This document shows, one piece after another, positions 31,148 to 42,947 of a DNA stretch of 64,000 nt. The stretch is from Scalesia atractyloides (Eukaryota > Streptophyta > Magnoliopsida > Asterales > Asteraceae). Below the pieces are notes generated by a model, which saw nothing but the letters and a program-made list of their open reading frames with translations, was not told the DNA's origin and searched no databases. The translations under genes were made by a program, and so were the position numbers. The stretch is taken from positions 42,482,869 through 42,546,868 of the forward strand of contig CAMTDV010000018.1 of NCBI GenBank assembly GCA_947069175.1, read 5' to 3'. Each line of letters starts with the position of its first letter. The stretch's first letter is position 1.

Positions 31148-32763
31148 CATATTTTTGACCAAAAGGAGTTGAACATGCGACAGCGTCGCTGGGTCGAACT
31201 CCTGAACGATTATGAATGTGCCATTCGGTATCACCAGGGTAAAGCTAACGTGGTAGCTGATGCCCTCAGTCGGAAGGAGAACTTGAAACCTTGTCGGGTA
31301 CGAGCACTACAGTTCACAATTCATTCTGGGTTACCCGAAAAGATACGCGACGCGCAGCTAGAAGCAATTAAGGAGGAGAACATCAAGGCCGAATCTGTGG
31401 GAAAGATGGAACACGATTGGGAAGTGAAACCCAATGGTGCCCGGTATTTCATGAATCGTATATGGGTACCTCTCTATGGAGACCTCAGGAAGCTAGTTAT
31501 GGATGAAGCTCACAAATCCTGATACTCTGTCCATCCTGGTTCGGATAAGATGTACCAAGACCTTAAAGCCGCGTACTGGTGGCCCAACATGAAAGCGGAT
31601 ATAGCCACCTACGTGACCAAGTGTTTGACTTGTGCGAAAGTCATGGTGGAATACCAGAAGCCGTCAGAGTTACTTCAACAACCTGAGATCCCAGTGTGGA
31701 AATGGGATCAGATCTCGATAGACTTTATCACTAAACTCCCGCGAACTCCGAGTGGTTGCGATACCATCTGGGTAATCGTGGATCGTCTAACTAAGTCTGC
31801 ACACTTCCTAGCGACCAAAGAAACAGATAAGATGGATAAGTTGACTCGCATCTATTTTAGGAAGTAGTTTCTCGGCACGGGGTGCCAACGTCCATCATTT
31901 CAGACAGAGATGCTCGTTTCACGTCTAACTTTTGGCAGTCACTTCAGAAAGCGTTGGGTACACGCTTAGATGTGAGCACAGCTTACCACCCTCATAAGGA
32001 TGGTCAAAGTGAAAGGACCATTCAGACCTTAGAGGACATGCTTAGGGCATGTGTGGTAGACTTCGAGAATAGTTGGGAAATCCATCTGCCTTAGGGCATG
32101 CGTAGTATTCAGGCAGCACCGTTTGAAGCATTATACGGTCGCAAATGTAGATCACCGGTCTGTTGGGCAGAAGTCGGTGACAGTCAACTCACAGGTCCTG
32201 AGTTGATACTTGAGGCTACTGAAAAGATTGTGCAAATCAGAAACCGCGTGGCAGCGGCACGAGATCGACAGAAAAGTTACGCGGATCAACGACGCAAACC
32301 GCTCGAATTTCAAGTAGGCGACCACGTCCTACTGAAAGTGTCACCCTGGAAGGGTGTAATTCGTTTTGGGAAAAGAGGCAAACTAAATCCACGGTACGTA
32401 GGCCCATTTGTGATTTCGAAGCGTATCGGGCCCGTAGCTTATGAGTTAGACCTTCCTGCCGAACTCAGTGGAGTTCACAACGTTTTTCACGTGTCCAATC
32501 TGAAGAAGTGCCTATCAGATGAGACCCTAGTAATTCCACTGGATGAGATTCAAGTGGATGAGCAACTGCATCTTGTGGAACAACCTATCGAGATCATGGA
32601 CTGTGAGATCAAGACTCGAAGGCACAGCAAGATACCGATCGTCAAGGTTCGTTGGAACTCTAAGCGTGGACCGGAGTTCACGTGGGAAAGAGAGGACCAA
32701 ATGGAAAGCAAATATCCACACCTTTTTGCAGCTGAGCAGCAATCTGACGTTACCGCCAACTGA
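31148..32763 (+). pseudogene. RNase H end, integrase and chromodomain-like C-terminus of element D
   Basis: 31169-31522 holds the RNase H end (ELNMRQRRWVELLNDYE..VADALSRKE) and the integrase zinc-binding start, ended by TGA in the AHKS position. 31550-31867 continues with WWPNMK...CLTCAKVM and FITKLPRTPSG..TIWVIVDRLTKSAHF. A one-base shift near 31865 follows. 31882-32094 has SIISDRDARFTSNFW and AYHPHKDGQSERT. A deletion of part of the VEFSYNN region falls at 32095. 32098-32763 carries the C-terminal GPFVISKRIGPVAYELDLP part and a chromodomain-like end (VKVRWNSKRGPEFTWERED). Chromodomains guide insertion of this clade to heterochromatin. Confidence 0.9.
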
Positions 32764-32911
32764 ATTTCGGGACGAAATTCTTTCAACATGGGGATGATAT
32801 GACAGCCTGGGATTTACTTGTACCATTCTAACAAACTGAGCTTTTGTGCGTTGCATTCTAAACCGCGTTTACTTAATTTTTGGGACGAAAATTCTTTCAA
32901 CATGGGGATAA
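32764..32911 (+). promoter_or_regulatory. Polypurine tract region of element D, duplicated
   Basis: GGGACGAAATTCTTTCAACA with ATGGGGAT occurs at 32768-32799 and again, with one extra A, at 32882-32911. The second copy touches the 3' LTR and is the likely active tract (ATGGGGATAA). Confidence 0.7.
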
Positions 32912-34033
32912 TGTAACATCCCGGTTTTTCAGGTATCTTAAACGCGCTACTTTATGGTTATTCACATCTACGCTGATTTAGTTTGGAGAATTAAATTACA
33001 TGCTAGCAATAACTACGCTAACTTTGTGAATCTATAGGATGAATTATGTGCTATGTGATATTAGATGGGTTGTATCTGAATTACATGCTATGTGTTATTA
33101 GACGCTTGTTGATTATTGTATCACGCTTTGATTTCGCGATTTATTAGTTATAAGCCTTATGTTACCGAATTGTAAAAAAAATAAAAATAAATAAATAGCA
33201 GAACCGAGCAGATCCGCGAAACGTGTCGACCTTGCGACCCACACAGCTTGCGGCCCAAGGAATTAATCCAAACTTGAGGCCCAAGGCTCTAACCCAAACC
33301 CCCCCCCCTATCGCGACCGCCCCCCCTCCCCTTGTTATATTTATATGTATGTATGCATGGGATGTTTCAAAAAAAAGAAAAACCCTAATACCCTAGAAGA
33401 AGTCCGACGGCAGCCCCCCCCCCTCTCTTACGGTCGCGCAATTCTACTCCCGGATTGATTAGCTTGTCCTGGTTCGCTAATCATCATCGTCTCAAGGTTA
33501 GGGTTTAATTGTTTTGCGATTCACATTAGGTTTTGTGTAATCTTGATCATGATTATGTGCTTGTATGATTATTCTATGAAAAAGTGTTGCGGGGTATGAT
33601 TAGCTCGGATGAATATGCGAATCTTTGCGGTTGTGATGATATGTTGAACACAAAAATCGTAGGCTGCGTTTTAGCGATAAAGATCATGATAAATATTTAG
33701 GGTTTGCATGAATATTGATATATATGATGATATTTGAAAAGTTAACCTGTTGTTAATCAATACACCTAAGTGTCATGATTGTTTAAACATGTTCTAATGC
33801 GATAAAGTCGAAAACAATAAGCCGATTAACATTTACAGCCAACTTCAGTTGGCTGTAACCTGATCGTTATATATTGAAAAGTGGATTTTTTTAAGCCGAA
33901 ATCGTGTATTTTTGAAAAACGCTTCAAATGGCGCTGGATTCATATTTTTCTTAGGTCGTTTGCTATTTTTAAATGGTCATTTAGTGCAGCAGCTGAAGCT
34001 GCGTAAATTCTGCAGAATTTGCAGGTTGTTTAT

Positions 34034-36300
34034 CAAGTCGTATCTCATAGTCTGTATGGGTTTATGTCACGAAATTTGTACAGTAACTGGAGACGGGAAT
34101 TTCCGAAAATATACCACTGGAATTTTATTAATTGGATGAACAATGATTTTTAAATAATTTATCTCGTAGGCTGCAGTCAGAAAGCGATGAATCTGATTGC
34201 AGCCTAGTATATAAATGTTTATAATAATTGATAAGATTTAGGATTTGAAAATTTTACACAAAATTCTACAGTCTAATTGACACATACTGTAAAAATATTG
34301 GAATTTTTGGAACGTTGGAACTATTTTATAAAAATCCTTGAACACAGCCCAATTATGAGCGTACAAGCCGAAACATGATAACTTGCGTTTGGGTGTACCA
34401 AAGTGTTGTATGAGTTAATCTGTGTTTATGACAAGTTGGTTTGATCATTATTTTGTATGGTGATACTTTGCATGCATGATTATGGTTTCGAATTGGTTAT
34501 TACGTGTGCCGTACTGTGTGTTAGTTATGCGTAAGGTTTTGTGTCTGTGTGTTCACACACTAACTTTAAATCGGTTGACATGTTAGGACGCGATTAGTGG
34601 TTTCATCATTTGCTTCTTTTGCGTTATTCCAACCGAGCAATTTAAGTGAGTTCACGGCCCCTATTTTATCCGGTTTTAAACAACAGGGGGAGAAACATGT
34701 ATACGCTCTACAACTCTATCTTTTTACGTTATGCGAAATTAACGCCGTTAACTACTCGGTAACTAAGTTAATGTTAATATACGTTATGGTCACTAAGTAG
34801 CTTTATCACGGAAGTCCTCAACCAACTCTCGGATCGTTAGTATTGGGTTAAATAGCAGGGAAATTATAGTAGTACTACTGGGCCCGACAAACCCCACCCG
34901 AGCTAGTCGCGCTAGCTGACCAAGAATGGTCAACGGGTGATTAATTTGGCCTAACTTTCACCATGGTTAGTGATAGACCTGGCAACACAGAGGCAACAAT
35001 AGTTAGCTTAGATCGTGAACCCTTATGTGACGTAACTTTAGGCTCGCTACCTACATGTTAACATTGAACTTAATTACGAACCAATATTATTATTCCAGGT
35101 TAGGAATAATTGAACTATGTCGTTATCCCGGGTTAGGAATAATGGGGAAAAAACAATCTTTTAAACCAAGTCGGATCTCATAGTCTGTATGGGGTTATGT
35201 CACGAAATTTGTACAGTAACTGGAGATGGGAATTTCCGAAAATATACCACTGGAATTTTATTAATTGGATGAAAAATGATTTTTAAATAATTTTTCTCGT
35301 TGACTGCAGTTAGAAAGCGATGAATCTGAATGCAGCATAGTATATAAATGTTTATAAATAATTTGTAAATATTTAGGATTTGAAAATTTTACACAAAATT
35401 CTACAGTCCAATTGACACCTCCTTTAAAAAAATTGGAATATTTGGAACGTTGGAACTATTTTATAAAAATCCTTGAACACAGCCCAATTATGAGCGTGCA
35501 AGCCGAAACATGATAACTTGCGTTTGTGTGTACCAAAGTGTTGTATGAGTTAATCTGTGTTTATGACAAGTTGGTTTGATCATTATTTTGTATGGTGATA
35601 CTTTGCATGCATGATTATGGTTTCGAATTGGTTATTACGTGTGCCGTATTGTGTGTTAGTTATGCGTAGGTTTTTGTGTCAGTGTGTTCACACACTAACT
35701 TTAAATCGGTTGACATGTTAGGACGCGATTAGTGGTTTCATCATTTGCTTCATTTGCGTTATTCAAACCGAGCAATTTAAGGTGAGTTCACGGCCCCTAT
35801 TTTATCCGGTTTTAAACAACAGGGGGAGAAACATGTATACGCTCTACAACTCTATCTTTTTACGTTATGCGAAATTAACGCCGTTAACTACTCGGTAACT
35901 AAGTTAATGTTAATATACGTTATGGTCACTAAGTAGCTTTATCATGGAAGTCCTCAACCAACTCTCGGATCGTTAGTATTGGGTTAAATAGCGGGGAAAT
36001 TATAGTAGTACTACTGGGCCCGACAAACCCCACCCAAGCTAGTCGCGCTAGCCGACCGGGAATGGTCAACGGGTGATTAATTTGGCCTAACTTTCGCCAT
36101 GGTCAGTGATAGACCTGGCAACACAGAGGCAACAACAGTCAGCTTAGATCGTGAACTCTTAAGTGACGTAACTTTAGGCTCGCTACCTACATGTTAACAT
36201 TGAACTTAATTACGAACCAATATTATTATTCCAGGTTAGGAATAATTGAACTATGTCGTTATCCCGGGTTAGGGATAACGAGGAAAAACAATCTTTTAAA
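34034..36300 (+). repeat. 1.13-kb tandem duplication inside the 3' LTR of element D
   Basis: The stretch from 34034 reappears from 35167 (offset 1133), starting with the shared CAAGTCG and running through the same TATGTCACG, GGGGGAGAAACATG and AATACGTTATGG landmarks. The 5' LTR has only one copy. Confidence 0.9.
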
Positions 36301-36376
36301 CCAAACTTGTGAACTTATAAAAAACCTGTGAACAATCTTTTAAACCAAACTTGTGAACTTATAAAAAACCTGTGAA
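36289..36376 (+). repeat. 44-bp perfect tandem duplication in the 3' LTR of element D
   Basis: Two identical units at 36289-36332 and 36333-36376, each beginning CAATCTTTTAAACC. Confidence 0.92.
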
Positions 36377-36721
36377 CTCACTCTTCTTTAATGTTTCTTT
36401 ACATGTTTCTCAGGACGCTAAGAGCGCTAGGTGCACTCACTTGCATTTGATCAAGACATTTTTATCGAGTCTTATTTACGAATAATGTTTGGGATTTTTG
36501 GTTTTGGCGTTTATGTTGGCGCCCGTTACTTAGTTTTAATGCTTCCGCTAAACTTTGAAACTATGATATTTTGAAAATGTCTATGAATGGTTACAACAAA
36601 TGTTTTCGGAAAACGTTTAAATAAATCATATAGAGTCGTTTGATATTGCTAGTGTCTGAGATTCTGGTTTGATCACACGCCTCGCGGTAATACTCCGCAA
36701 GTGGAAATTGAGGGTGTGACA

Positions 36722-36726
36722 AAAAC
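36722..36726. repeat. Target site duplication of element D, right (aaaac)
   Basis: Exact partner of 24824-24828. Confidence 0.88.
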
Positions 36727-36804
36727 CACACTACTCCACCAGATGTTATAACTCTTGTTGTGTCATCAGTTGTTGACATAGCAGTGGTAACAACAAACAT
36801 TTCA

Positions 36805-36809
36805 CAAAC
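36805..36809. repeat. Target site duplication of element E, left (caaac)
   Basis: CAAAC before the LTR start TGTCACACCC; repeated at 46960-46964. Confidence 0.9.
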
Positions 36810-38516
36810 TGTCACACCCGACCCACAGCGGAAGATAAATTGCAGGGTGCGGCAGACACAAGGTATTTCCCCATAATTTCAAAACATGATATCATATAAA
36901 GAGGGAACCTCGGTTACAACATACATAAAATATCATATTACAAACCACAAGTTCAAGTACGGTACTACAAGCCACTACAGCTCTTATTCTGCTACTGTTT
37001 ACTACCCAAGCCATCGACACGCACATTTCTTATTCCTGCTTGGCTTTACCTGAAATGCATGTTAGTTTTAAAAAGGGTCAGATAACGCTGCTAGTGAGTT
37101 GGGTCAGCTCTCGGTGTTTCAGTTTTAGTATTTGTCGGGTTGGGTCAGCTCCCGGTTCTGGCAGGTCAGCTCTCGAAAATTTTATGTGGACCTTCCTGAC
37201 AATACCCTACATCACCACACCAAATTTCAGCTCAATCCAACTATCACAGACCAAGTTATAGTCAGAACAATAATCTGCCTACTATAGATTCGGTTTTCAA
37301 GCGCAAGCTTCGTTTCCTCAGGTTTTTCTTGAGTCCAGAAGGGTGTAGGAGCTATATTCTGTACCTACACATTAAGTACAATCCAAATATTCTAGAACTT
37401 AGATCAATAAAGCTTTGTTTAATTGTTTTTCAGTTAATCGCATAGTTATGTGATTGTTGTTGAATAGGTGTTGATTAGGGTATCCAAACCAAAAGATTTA
37501 TGACCATGGCTACCATATAACACCAGGGAATTCCCAAGATGTTCTTATTCAGCCATAAACTTGTTTAAACCTTCAAAATCATGGATTAAAAAGGGTTTTC
37601 ATGATGTAAACCAAGTTTTCTCAAGAAATCATGATTAAAACCTTATGAAACAATGGTTATACCTTTGATTTGAAGGTGTTTAGTACAAGATCAGCTGAGA
37701 TGAAGGTGTTTTAGTGCAGGTTTCTTGAAGAAATGAAGTAAAATTGAAATAAAAAAAGGATTTAAAAGAAAAAAAATAATAAAATATGGGGGGTGGCGGT
37801 TTGGGGTGGGGTCCATGGGGCCACCTCATGCTTCGTATCACGTGTTAAAAGATGATGTTTATCTTCCATGTGGCGTTTAGGTTCGTTTTTGGGTCCAGGA
37901 CGCGTCTCCGATTTGTGAAACGGGCTATGTTTTTCGCGTTTTTAGTTTCAAAAGACTTGGTTCAAAAAATCATGCATAACCGTCTCGTAACCCGAATCCA
38001 GATACATTTAATCATAAAAGTCTCGTATTAGGTTAGTTTAAGTGTTTTTAAGCTTGATCGATCGTTACTTGCACATTTGGTTGCCCTATGTTACGCCCGA
38101 AACGAAGGCATTTCCCTAATCGGGAAGCTGCTTCGTTTTGCATGCCCGGGCTTTGATTAGCTTCAAACCTTATGTCACAGTCTATGGCATAAAACTAAGT
38201 TGTTTCTGGAACTCGGAATCTTAAATGATGCTACCGATAACCTAATAATCAACGTCAAAGGTTTAATGCGCCGTTAAACGGAAAGCTTCGGTTCAACAGG
38301 TGTTTAAAGGCTTAGGACACCAACTTCACATCGTTGGTCCTTATAGTGTTATGCTAACCATGACGTGCTCTCAGATTCCTCTGAGACATTATCGATATTG
38401 TTTAGCATAGCACACAAGCCATGCAAGGTTACATGTTTACGTGCAATTATTGTTGTAAGCATGACTTAAAGTTTAGGACCAATTAAGGGGTACCTGATTT
38501 CGTCATGGGTATCACA
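36810..38516 (-). repeat. 3' LTR of element E, internally deleted
   Basis: 1707 bp, TGTCACACCCGACC to GGGTATCACA. Matches 44190-46959 except that roughly 1.15 kb of the latter is replaced here by about 90 bp of unrelated sequence (about 37099-37178). Confidence 0.93.
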
Positions 38517-38563
38517 GTCTCCCCTGGTTAAGAAATTGCTTCCCCGAAATTTACCATGTCTAG
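38517..38563 (-). promoter_or_regulatory. Polypurine tract region of element E
   Basis: Minus-strand AACCAGGGGAGAC touches the 3' LTR; upstream it reads CGGGGAAGCAATTTCTTAAC. Confidence 0.65.
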
Positions 38564-39850
38564 CTAGGGGAATAGGTGAGGATATTTTCTACGGAATTCA
38601 TCCTTCCGTTCCCAGGTATATTCAGGTCCTTGTTTCGATTTCCACCGGACTTTAACCAGTGAAATCTTGTTGTGCCTTAATTGCTTAACTATGCAATCAA
38701 CTATCTCTACTGGCTCTTCCACAAAGTGGAGTTTATCATCAACGCGTAGGGTTTCCAATGGCATCTGGGTGGCCTCGCCCGAAAGGCACTTCTTTAAGTT
38801 CGAAATGTGGAAGACATTATGAATGGCACAAAGCTCGGTTGGTAGCTTCAACCGATATGCTACGGGACCTACTTTTTCTAGGATCTCGTAGGGTCCAATG
38901 TATCGCAGAGCTAACTTTCCGGTCTTTCCAAATCTGATAACGCCTTTCCATGGCGATACTTTTAATAATACCCGTTCACCAACCTTGAACGATAATGGTT
39001 TCCTGTGTACATCAGCCTAGCTCTTTTGCCTACTCTAGGCAGCTTTCACTCGGTTCCGAATCTGATGGACCTTATCAGTCGTTCCTTGTACTAGCTCCGA
39101 TCCTGTCAGTTGAGTGTCACCCACTCGGCTTAACAAAGTGGTGATCGACAGTTTTGACCATACAGTGCCTCGTACGGGGATGCCTGGATGCTACTGTGGT
39201 AATTATTGTTATATGAAAATTCCACTAGTGGGAGATGCTTGTCCCGGCTTCCTTCGAAGTCCAGGACACAAGCACGAAGCAAGTCCTCTAATGTCTGGAT
39301 CGTGCGTTCCGATTGGCCATCGGTTTGGGGATGGTAAGCAGTGCTCAAATCAATTCGCGTCCCCAAAGCTTCTTGTAACTTTTGCCAGTACCGCGAGGTA
39401 AAATGGCTGTCTCGGTCAGAAATAATAGCAATCGGGACACCATGTCTAGCTACTATCTCATTGTTATAAATTTCGGCCAACTGATCAGTCTTATATGTAG
39501 TATGTACCGGAATAAAATGTGCGGATTTGGTCAATCTATCTACGATTAACTAAATCGCGTCATGACCATGAGGCGTTCTTGGAAGATGGGTCACGAAATC
39601 CATCGTGATTTGGTCACATTTCCATTGCGTATCTCGGGTTGTTGTAAAATTCCTGAGGGTTTCAGATATTCTGCTTTGAATCGAGCACAAGTCAAGCATT
39701 GGCTCACATATTCGGCTACGTCGTTTTTCATCCCCGGCCACCAATAAAACTCTTTAAGGTCGTGGTACATCTTATCTGTACCGGGGTGAATCAAATATTT
39801 CGATTTATGAGCCTCATCCATGATTAATTGTCTTAGCTCCGAACTTGCAG
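38564..39850 (-). pseudogene. Integrase and chromodomain-like C-terminus of element E
   Basis: Zinc-binding start with AHKSKYLIHPGTDKMY and CLTCARFKAEY (39840-39650), a stop where D has a Trp codon (about 39550), core with SDRDSHFTSRYWQ and AYHPQTDGQSERTIQ (39534-39130), a broken part at 39130-38860, and an open C-terminal segment 38851-38564 with LHNVFHxSNLKKCL-type sequence, VKVRWKSKQGPEYTWERKDE and RKYPHLFP, the chromodomain-like end. Confidence 0.9.
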
Positions 39851-41106
39851 GAACCCACACTCGATTCTTGAAATACAACACCTCGTCCGTTTTCCTCACA
39901 AAGCTTTTCTCATTCTCGTGCAGTCCTTCACCGGGTAATTGGCATTCATCCAGGGCTTGGATTTGATCTATCAAGCTTGTCTGCACAATCATTCCCAAGG
40001 CGGTCACTTGAAGGGGTTTAATTCGATCCTTCCTACTTAGCGCATCCGCTACCACATTAGCTTTCCCCGGGTGATACTTTATTTCACAGTCGTAATCGTT
40101 TAACAATTCCACCCATCTACGCTGCCTCATGTTCAATTCCTTTTGATCGAAGATATGTTGGAGGCTTTTGTGATCCGTATATATAGTACACTTGGTACCA
40201 TATAAGTAATGTCTCCAAATCATGCGTCGTGTGGTTCTTTTCATGCACTTTCAACTGTCTAGAAGCGTACGCAATAACTTTATTCCTTTGCATAAGGACA
40301 CGTCCAAGCCCTTGTCGTGATGCGTCACAATATACGACAAAGTCGTCATTGCCTTCGGGTAGCGTCAGGATTGGGGCCTCGCATAACATTTTCTTTAATA
40401 GCTGGAATGTTGTTTCCTGGTCTTCACCCCATTCATACTTCATGTCCTTCTGTGTCAAAGCGGTCAGCGATTGGGCAATCCTTGAGACGTTTTCGATGAA
40501 GTGGCGGTAATATCCTGCCAGTCCCAAGAATTGGCGTATCTCTTTTGGAGATTTCGGCACAGGCCAATTCTTGATTGCTTCTATCTTGCTTGGATCTACA
40601 TGAATTCCGTACTAATCCACCACATGTCCTAAAAAATGTACGGCTTGCAACCAGAAGTCGCACTTAGACAATATAGCGTACAATTGTTCTGTCCGTAATA
40701 TTTCCAATATAGCACGTAAATGAAGCTTGTGCTCGTCCTTGCTCTTGGAGTAGATCAGGATATCATCGATAAAGACGATGACAAACTTGTCGAGGTATGG
40801 CTTACATACTTTGTTCATGAGGTCCATGAACACCGCGGGTGCGTTGGTTAGCCCGAATGGCATAACTAGGAACTCATAGTGCCCATAACAAGTTCGAAAT
40901 GCTGTCTTAGGAATATCATCCTCTTGTACATTCACTTGATGGGAACCTGACCGAAGATCTATCTTAGAAAAATATCGGCCTCCTTGTAGCTGATCAAAAA
41001 GATCATCGATCCTTGGAAGAGGGTAACGATTCTTAATAGTGACCTTGTTCAACTCTCGGTAGTCGATGCACATTCGAAAGCTTTCGTCCTTCTTCTTCAC
41101 AAACAA
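39851..41106 (-). pseudogene. Reverse transcriptase and RNase H of element E
   Basis: 41106-40612 is open with FVKKKDESFRMCIDYRELN, YPLPRIDDLFDQLQG, MPFGLTNAPAVF and an intact catalytic VFIDDILIYSKS. A stop follows at 40612. 40560-40230 carries the thumb and RNase H start (IRQFLGLAGYYRHFIE, VVYCDASRQGLG); a shift near 40230 leads to 40244-39851 with YTDHKSLQHIFDQKELN and VVADALSRKD. The RT motif is complete here, unlike in D. Confidence 0.92.
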
Positions 41107-42000
41107 AACTGGGCTCCCCAGGGGGAATAACTAGGACGGATGAAACCATGATCAAGTAACTCCTGCAGCTGCTTCGATAGTTCTTGCATCTCAGACGGTG
41201 CAAGACGATATGGGGCTTTGGCAATGGGTGTCGTTCCCGGTATTAAGTCGATGCGAAACTCAACTTGCCGATACGGCAGAAATCCGGGCAATTCTTCCGG
41301 GAACACATCAGGGTATTCACATACTACCAGGATGTCTTCAATACGCTTCTCGGCTGGTTCCTCCACCGTGACGCTGGCCAAAAACACGTCACATCCCCGT
41401 CGTATATACTTCAATGCCTTGAGGTGAGATATGAGGTTCAGCATGGTGCCTAACTTCTCTCCTTGTACCATGATTGCATTCGTCGGGGATAAAAGAATCT
41501 TCACAACCTTCTTGTCACACAACCATTCCGCACGATGGCTGGACTGCCAGTCCATTCCTACGACAATGTCAAAACTACCCAATTCTATGGGTAATGGGTC
41601 GATAGAGAATTGGTAACCATTAAGGGTTATAAGGCAGTTACAAGTGAGTTGGTGACTAATGATCGGTTTCTCGTTAGCAAGTTCGACGGTATAGGGTTGC
41701 TTTAAGTCAATAGCAGGCATATTCAATAGTGGCAAAAACGAAATGGAAACATAACTACTATCAGCTCCCGTATCAAATAACACTAACGCAAATTGACCGG
41801 AAACAGGAAACGTACCTGAAACCACTTTGGGATCCTGGCGTGCATCACCAAGCCCCATGACAAAGGCACAACCTCGAGCTGCGTTCGAGGTAGATGCTTG
41901 GTTTTGTGTATTCCTTCCTGCCATCTGCTGAGCTAACTTTGAGCATCTATTTTTGAAATGCTCCGTACTGCCACATCCATGGCACGTATGGGGGTAGGTA
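41097..42000 (-). pseudogene. Second zinc knuckle, protease and RT start of element E
   Basis: A knuckle CHGCGSTEHFKNRC lies at about 41990-41945. The frame 41924-41097 has the protease active site LFDTGADSSYVS (about 41775), VGMDWQSSHRAEWLCDKK, the KRIEDILVVCEYPDVFPEEL linker and the RT start PYRLAPSEMQEL. A shift near 41110 separates it from RT. Confidence 0.9.
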
Positions 42001-42101
42001 ACCTGTTGTGTTGGTTGTTTGGGTTGCTGCTATAGAGGTTGAGACTTAGGGGGTTAGAAACGAGTTGGTTTGGGGTTGGGTTTCATGGACATCCTACAGT
42101 T

Positions 42102-42581
42102 TCAGGCAAAATGCCCATTTCTATGGCACCTCGAGCATATCACTGTTCGGCATCTACTAGAGTAGTGGAAAGCGCACTTGTTGCACTTTGGGGCTTTTCC
42201 TTTATAGTTATCAGAGTTACCTGTTGGGGTAGTCATGGTGTAACTCTGGCTAGTTGCTTTCCCTTTCTTCGGTGTTGCCGCCCCAACTTGATTACTTTCT
42301 GGGGCTTCTCGCTTATTCCCTATCACTAATCCATTCGGTCCTTCAGTTCCACTAAATTCCATTAGTTTGCATTCCATGACGTGCTTATACGTGTAAACCA
42401 GTATAACCTTGTTTTGTGCATTGTTTTGGTTATTGTTTTGACCTATCGGTCCTGTTTGCGGGTTAGCATTAATACTTGCGCTAACCTGCACCACAATCGT
42501 GGGTATAACTGCCTGAAACTGTTGCGCTATATTTTGCGTGAGTTCTGCCTCAGTCATTTGTGATTCGCATTTCGGGGCCAT
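42102..42581 (-). pseudogene. Gag of element E, core deleted
   Basis: Starts at ATG 42581 (MAPKCESQMTEAELTQNIAQ). The chain runs FSGTEGPNGLV and then directly IGNKREAPES, so the gag core between these points, present in D, is missing. The end has CNKCAFHYSSRC and CSRCHRNGHFA before a stop near 42102. No intron like the one in D is evident. Confidence 0.83.
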
Positions 42582-42947
42582 TCTATTATAGACAATAGAT
42601 ATGTATGCATTAATGCACATAGTCAAACATCACATATCACGCAATTTCATCGTGCATATAAATTCACAACATCCATAACCACAAGTGTCATTATATATAA
42701 TAATACTATCTGTCATCATACAACTGTAAAAATTTTCACATAGCCTTAACCCATAAGGGCCAGTACTTAGATGTGCTGTCAAAACATGTCACCAAGGTGA
42801 CGTACATATGCCATGCTTACGGAAAACACGGACTATGAAAACAATGAAACACTATGACTACATCACCACCTCGACATGGGTATAACCCAGTGCTTGGTAG
42901 GATGGGCAAAAGATACATCATATTTGTCTATACTATAAAAAACCATA
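42582..42947 (-). other. Non-coding gap between leader ORF and gag of element E
   Basis: About 365 bp of A/T-rich sequence without a credible ORF; likely untranslated leader. Confidence 0.5.

Larger units (their letters stand above)
24829..36721 (+). mobile_element. Element D: Tekay-type Ty3/gypsy chromovirus, complete with both LTRs
   Basis: 11,893 bp with an exact AAAAC duplication. Order: LTR, Met primer site, leader ORF, gag (with intron), protease, RT, RNase H, integrase with chromodomain-like C-terminus, polypurine tract, LTR. The two LTRs differ in length (2270 and 3810 bp) because of deletions and duplications. Pol carries two nonsense codons, a frameshift and deletions, so it is inactive. 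It is GC-richer in pol than the surrounding copia elements. Confidence 0.95.
32912..36721 (+). repeat. 3' LTR of element D, enlarged
   Basis: 3810 bp from TGTAACATCCCGG to GGGTGTGACA. Larger than the 5' LTR because it keeps about 400 bp lost there and contains a 1.13-kb tandem duplication and a 44-bp tandem duplication. Confidence 0.93.
36722..36809 (+). pseudogene. ORF3 of element F, piece 2
   Basis: 88 bp between D and E, including both elements' duplications. Encodes a Thr/Val-rich stretch (TTLPPDVITLVVSS-like composition) equivalent to the DVITTTAIITFP region of B. Too short to judge alone; assigned by position and by the exact duplications at both ends. Confidence 0.75.
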
